From: Topomyia yanbarensis
Lineage: Eukaryota > Arthropoda > Insecta > Diptera > Culicidae
NCBI RefSeq assembly: GCF_030247195.1
Contig: NC_080671.1
Location: 105,697,845-105,761,844 of the forward strand
DNA length: 64,000 bases
Direction: 5' to 3'
Shown: piece after piece, positions 60,142-64,000 of the stretch
Layout: the number at the start of each line of letters is the position of its first letter
Numbering within the stretch: position 1 is the stretch's first letter
Notes under the pieces: model-generated
Told to the model about the DNA's origin: nothing
The model's database searches: none
Seen by the model: only the letters and a program-made list of their open reading frames with translations
Made by a program: the position numbers and the translations under genes

Positions 60142-61490
60142 GGCCAATCCAGTCGACCTCATCCTAGGCGTCGAAGTCTTTTTCGATCTCTTCAAGGTGT
60201 CAGGCAGAATTCCATTAGGCGACTCGATGCCAGTGCTTGTAAACTCGGTACTTGGCTGGATAGTAGCGGGAAAGACCACGCACTGCAAGCCCATCACTTC
60301 CGTCGTGGCGAACGTAGCTACAATTTCTGATATACATAAATTAATGGAAAAATTTTGGACATTAGAGGAAGGTCATTCGTCGCCCTGCTATTCGGTAGAA
60401 GAAGCGGAATGCGAGGAACATTTCCGTCAAACCGTCTCTCGTGCGCTAGAAGGACGGTATATCGTCAGACTCCCACTAAAACGGGACACACTAGCCAATT
60501 TAAGCGATAATCGCGGCACTGCTATCAGACGGTTTCATTTATTAGAACGTCGGTTAGCACGTAACGAAGAGTTAAGTCAAAAGTATCGCGAATTTATGGA
60601 CGAATACTATACTCTCGGACACATGGAACGTGTCGACAACCCGCAAGAAATAACTAAACCTTGTTTTCACCTCCCCCATCATGCCGTGGTACGTGAGAGC
60701 AGCTCAACAACGAAAGTACGAGTCGTCTTCGATGCTTCGTGTAAGTCAACCAGTGGACCATCTTTAAATGACGCTCTGATCATAGGTCCAATCGTGCAAG
60801 ATGAGTTAAGGTCCATCATCATGCGTTCTCGGAAGCATTCTGTAATGCTCATCGCAGACATTAAGCAAATGTATCGGCAAATTCTGCTGCACGAGCAGGA
60901 CACTCCTCTGCAACGAATTGTTTGGCGAAATTCAACTGACGCACCCATCGACACATTTGAACTCAAAATCGTTACTTACGGAACGGCCAGCGCCCCTTTC
61001 TTAGCCACACGAGTGTTAAAACAACTAGCCGAAGATGAACGAACTAATTTCCCTGAAGCAACTGCTGTACTCGAAAAAGACTTTTACGTAGACGACTTGT
61101 TCACTGGCGCGCGAAACATTAATGAAGCTACAACACTACGGAAGCATCTAGAAATTCTCCTAGCGAAGGGCGGATTCGAGTTGCGTAAATGGGCATCGAA
61201 CGAAGAAGCTGTTCTCGAAGGCATCCCAAATGAAAATCGCGCGCTCCAGCCATCCGTCGATTTCCATCGTGATCAATGCATCAAAACAGTTGGCTTGCAT
61301 TGGGAACCGGCTTCAGATGTACTGCGATACAGAATCCAACTACCCAGTTCGGATACAACGACCTCACTCACCAAACGAATCGCACTCTCACAAATCGCTC
61401 AATTATTCGACCCACTTGGATTGGTGGGTCCGGTTGTTACAACGGCTAAACTTTACATGCAAGCACTATGGACGATGAAGGACGATGGAC
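60110..61490 (+). pseudogene. BEL reverse transcriptase
   Basis: Begins with the linker NPVDLILGVEVFFDL and ends near LYMQALWTMKDD. The polymerase domain has VRVVFDASCKS, ADIKQMYRQILLH, TYGTASAPFLATRVL and the active site YVDDLFTG (about 61090). The frame is open across the domain. It breaks near 61475-61495, where GACGATG is repeated three times, so a small slippage duplication may have caused the frameshift. Confidence 0.85.
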
Positions 61491-63712
61491 GATGGACACT
61501 CCTGGGGATGGGATCAAGTACTCCCGAAAGCGATGATAGAACGTTGGATTGCCTACCAATCTCAACTTCCCCTTCTGAACGAGCTGAGCATCGAACGCTG
61601 CGTGCTGTGCCCAAATCCAACAACGATTCAACTGCATTTGTTTTCTGATGCTTCGGAACGTGCCTACGGGGCATGTGTGTATGTACGGTCAACAAATTCA
61701 GCAGGCACCGTCAAGGTCGCCCTGCTAACAACTAAATCAAAGGTTACACCACTCAAGCAACAAACCATCCCACGATTGGAACTGTGTGGGGCCTTACTAG
61801 CAGCACAACTTTATGAAAGGGTCGTCGAATCTCTACAACTACCAGTCCAAACATTCTTCTGGGTGGACTCAACTACGGTACTTAGCTGGCTCAAATCACC
61901 ACCCACAACTTGGACCACCTTCGTAGCAAACCGTGTTTCCAAAACTCAACAAGCAACGGTGAATTGTACCTGGCGACACGTAGCAGGCAAGGAAAATCCT
62001 GCCGACCATCTATCACGAGGAATGACAGCAGAGACACTCCTAGAATGTGTCAACTGGTGGCAGGGAACAACCTGGTTGCACCTTGATGACAACGAATGGC
62101 CCATACAATGTCCATTTGCAATCGAGGATCCTAAAGCATCCATTGAGGCGCGCAAAGTAGCACCGGTGGAACCCGAACCATCCTTCATCGACCAGCTCGT
62201 CAGTAGATTCTCCCAATATCAACGAATGCTGCGGATCGTCGCATATTGTCTTAGATTTCCTAGAAACTGCCAACTCGCAAAGGAAAATCGACCAGAGAAC
62301 ACCTGCGTTACTGTAAACGAAACACAAGAAGCAGAAACAATTTTAATTAGACTCGTTCAGCAGCAATCATTTATGGAAGAATGGCGGTTAATCGAAAAAT
62401 CAATGCCAGTTTCCACGAAATCACGAATCAAATGGTTTCATCCCATGCTATCATCCCCTGAGCGCCTGATACGCATTGGAGGAAGGATAAATCAATCCCA
62501 GCAACCCTACGACGCGAAACATCAAATCATCCTACCGTCATCTCATCATTTGTCAACTCTACTGGTAAGAAGTTATCATGAGCGACACCTTCATGCCGCT
62601 CCCCAGCTGCTAGTCAGCATTCTACGTCTCCGGTATTGGATTATAGGAGCCAGGAACTTGGCACGCAAAATTGTCCACAAGTGTGTTGTTTGTGTCAAAG
62701 CTCGTCCAAAACTAATCAAACAGTTCATGGCTGAACTACCAGCGAAACGCATCATCGCCTCTCGACCGTTTTCAGCAACTGGTGTTGACTACTGGGGTCC
62801 GATACTGTTACAGCCACCTCACCGTCGAGCCGCTGCGCGGAAGGCCTACGTAGCCGTTTTTATATGTTTTTGCACAAAGGCTGTGCACCTGGAACTGGTG
62901 GCAGACATCAGCACTCAAAAATTCATACAAGCACTTAGACGTTTCGTTGCTCGTCGTGGATTGTGTTCAACCTATACAGCGACAATGGTAGAAATTTTGT
63001 TGGAGCTGCTAACGAACTAAAAACTCTCATTCGCAGCAAAGAACATCAGCAAGCAATTTTTCAGGAGTGCAACGAAACCGGAATCAAATGGCACTTTAAC
63101 CCACCTAAAGCTTCACATTTTGGCGGCTTATGGGAGGCTGCCATTCAATCGGCACAGAAACATTTTGTTCGAGTTTTGGAAAACCGTTCACTAGCTCATG
63201 ACGACATGGAAACACTATTAGCGCAAATTGAATCCTGCCTCAATTCGAGACCAATCGTGCCTCTCAGTGACGATCCTTCGGACTACAACCCACTAACACC
63301 AGGACACTTCTTGACGGGGTCAGCATTGAAGGCCGTTCCTGATGTCGATCTGTCCACTGTGCCTTTCAATCGCCTAAGACAGTGGCAGCAGACTCAAAAA
63401 ATCCTGCAGGATGTATGGAGAAGATGGCACACCGAGTATCTTTCAACTCTTTAGGCGAGAACGAAGTGGTGCAGTCCACCGGTACAGCTCGCCAAAAACC
63501 AGCTTGTTATCATCAAGGAGGAAAAATTGGCTCCCATGCGATGGCCAACTGGTAGGATTCACGAACTGCATCCTGGTCCGGATGGCATCACCAGAGTAGT
63601 TACACTACAAACACCACAAGGGAAATTTACTCGTCCTGTTGCGAAGCTTTGTTTACTTCCCGTCGTGTCATCGGATGAATCAAATGCAGCAGAAGCAGAT
63701 CACCTGAAATAA
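61485..63712 (+). pseudogene. BEL RNase H and integrase
   Basis: The RNase H part has LFSDASERAYGAC, IPRLELCGALLA and FWVDSTTVLSWL, with GKENPADHLSRG. The integrase has an HHCC zinc finger (HERHLHAA ... KCVVCVKA), the first catalytic Asp in GVDYWGP, the second in YSDNGRNFVG and the Glu in GLWEAA. A single-base loss near 62970 moves the second Asp into another frame, and a TAG at 63452-63454 stops the C-terminal part, which then reads MRWPTGRIHELHPG and ends at 63710-63712. Confidence 0.85.
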
Positions 63713-63979
63713 AATACAAGGCCCTTTAAAAAAGGGACAAGGTAAGCACCTGTCCAATATTCCCTAAATCCTTTGAACCCGCTACCGGGTCTGTTTTATT
63801 CGCCAGAAATAATTGTCAGCAGCAACCGTCGAACTCGTGGCAGCCAATGAAATAAAATGCAGAAACGTCATGTCAGATGATCATCGATTTTGGCGCGAGG
63901 GACAAACCGTTCGTTTCATCGATTAGCAGATAGCGGATAGTTGGGATGTTCAAAAATATGTTTTCTGAAGGGGTCAGGA
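63713..63979 (+). other. BEL 3' non-coding region and polypurine tract
   Basis: About 270 bases without coding sequence. The purine-rich AAGGGGTCAGGAA (63968-63980) directly before the LTR is the probable polypurine tract for plus-strand synthesis. Confidence 0.6.
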
Positions 63980-64000
63980 AGTTCGCATACGAAGAAGAAT
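63980..64000 (+). repeat. Start of the 3' LTR
   Basis: GTTCGCATACGAAGAAGAAT at 63981-64000 matches the start of the 5' LTR (57888 onward). The first base differs from the expected T (AG instead of TG). The window ends here. Confidence 0.85.

Larger units (their letters stand above)
57887..64000 (+). mobile_element. BEL/Pao LTR retrotransposon (3' end cut by window)
   Basis: The order is 5' LTR, tRNA-Tyr-type primer site, gag, protease, reverse transcriptase, RNase H, integrase, polypurine tract and start of the 3' LTR. This domain order and the Gag type are those of BEL/Pao. Several stops and frameshifts make this copy non-autonomous. Confidence 0.9.

Overview
The window reads as repeat-rich heterochromatin or gene desert from a dipteran, most likely a mosquito (Culicidae). 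The clues are R1-clade LINEs of the Waldo type sitting in (ACAT)n microsatellites, an I/LOA-group LINE ending in an A-rich tail, a DD37E-type Tc1/mariner transposon, BEL/Pao elements, tRNA-derived SINEs and many MITEs. I found no host protein-coding gene, no rRNA gene and no intact tRNA gene. Almost every long reading frame belongs to a transposable element.

Layout. 1-14.1 kb is a head-to-tail array of Waldo-like R1-clade retrotransposons separated by (ACAT)n microsatellites: a Waldo-B tail, a nearly complete Waldo-A copy (ORF1 shortened, ORF2 open), a 5'-truncated Waldo-B copy with an open ORF2, and a second Waldo-B unit made by an almost exact 3,761-bp tandem duplication that leads into a third, truncated copy. 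14.1-19.2 kb holds scrambled pieces: a LOA-type 3' end, an inverted Waldo-A 3' region and a decayed Waldo-A copy interrupted by two nested hAT MITEs. 19.3-23.3 kb is AT-rich DNA with a BEL LTR fragment and several MITEs. 23.3-31.1 kb is one minus-strand LOA/I-group LINE broken up by a 2.46-kb DNA transposon (itself holding a LINE ORF1 relic, a SINE and a (TA)n tract), a SINE and a MITE.

31.1-35.8 kb has MITEs and a GATCCGGACCAG-type minisatellite. 35.8-39.6 kb is a complete hAT transposon with 8-bp target duplication, matching terminal inverted repeats and a four-exon transposase gene carrying one internal stop codon. 39.6-46.1 kb is a palindromic complex of repeats, including a 1.19-kb tandem dimer. 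46.1-50.3 kb is a minus-strand I-group LINE fragment abutted by a truncated Waldo-A relative. 50.3-56.5 kb is AT-rich DNA with a (CT)n tract, a MITE and a SINE relic. 56.5-57.8 kb is a DD37E transposon with perfect 28-bp terminal repeats but a broken transposase. 57.9-64.0 kb is a BEL/Pao provirus-like retrotransposon with a tRNA-Tyr-type primer binding site and several frame breaks; the window stops a few bases into its 3' LTR.

The most interesting signals are RNA-level structures in the Waldo 3' UTRs. One is a two-stem hairpin, with compensatory base changes between families and GNRA-type loops in two of them, close to the 3' end of every family that keeps its 3' UTR. The other is an array of about nine small covarying hairpins in Waldo-B. 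Coordinates of decayed copies are approximate, because alignments were made by eye.
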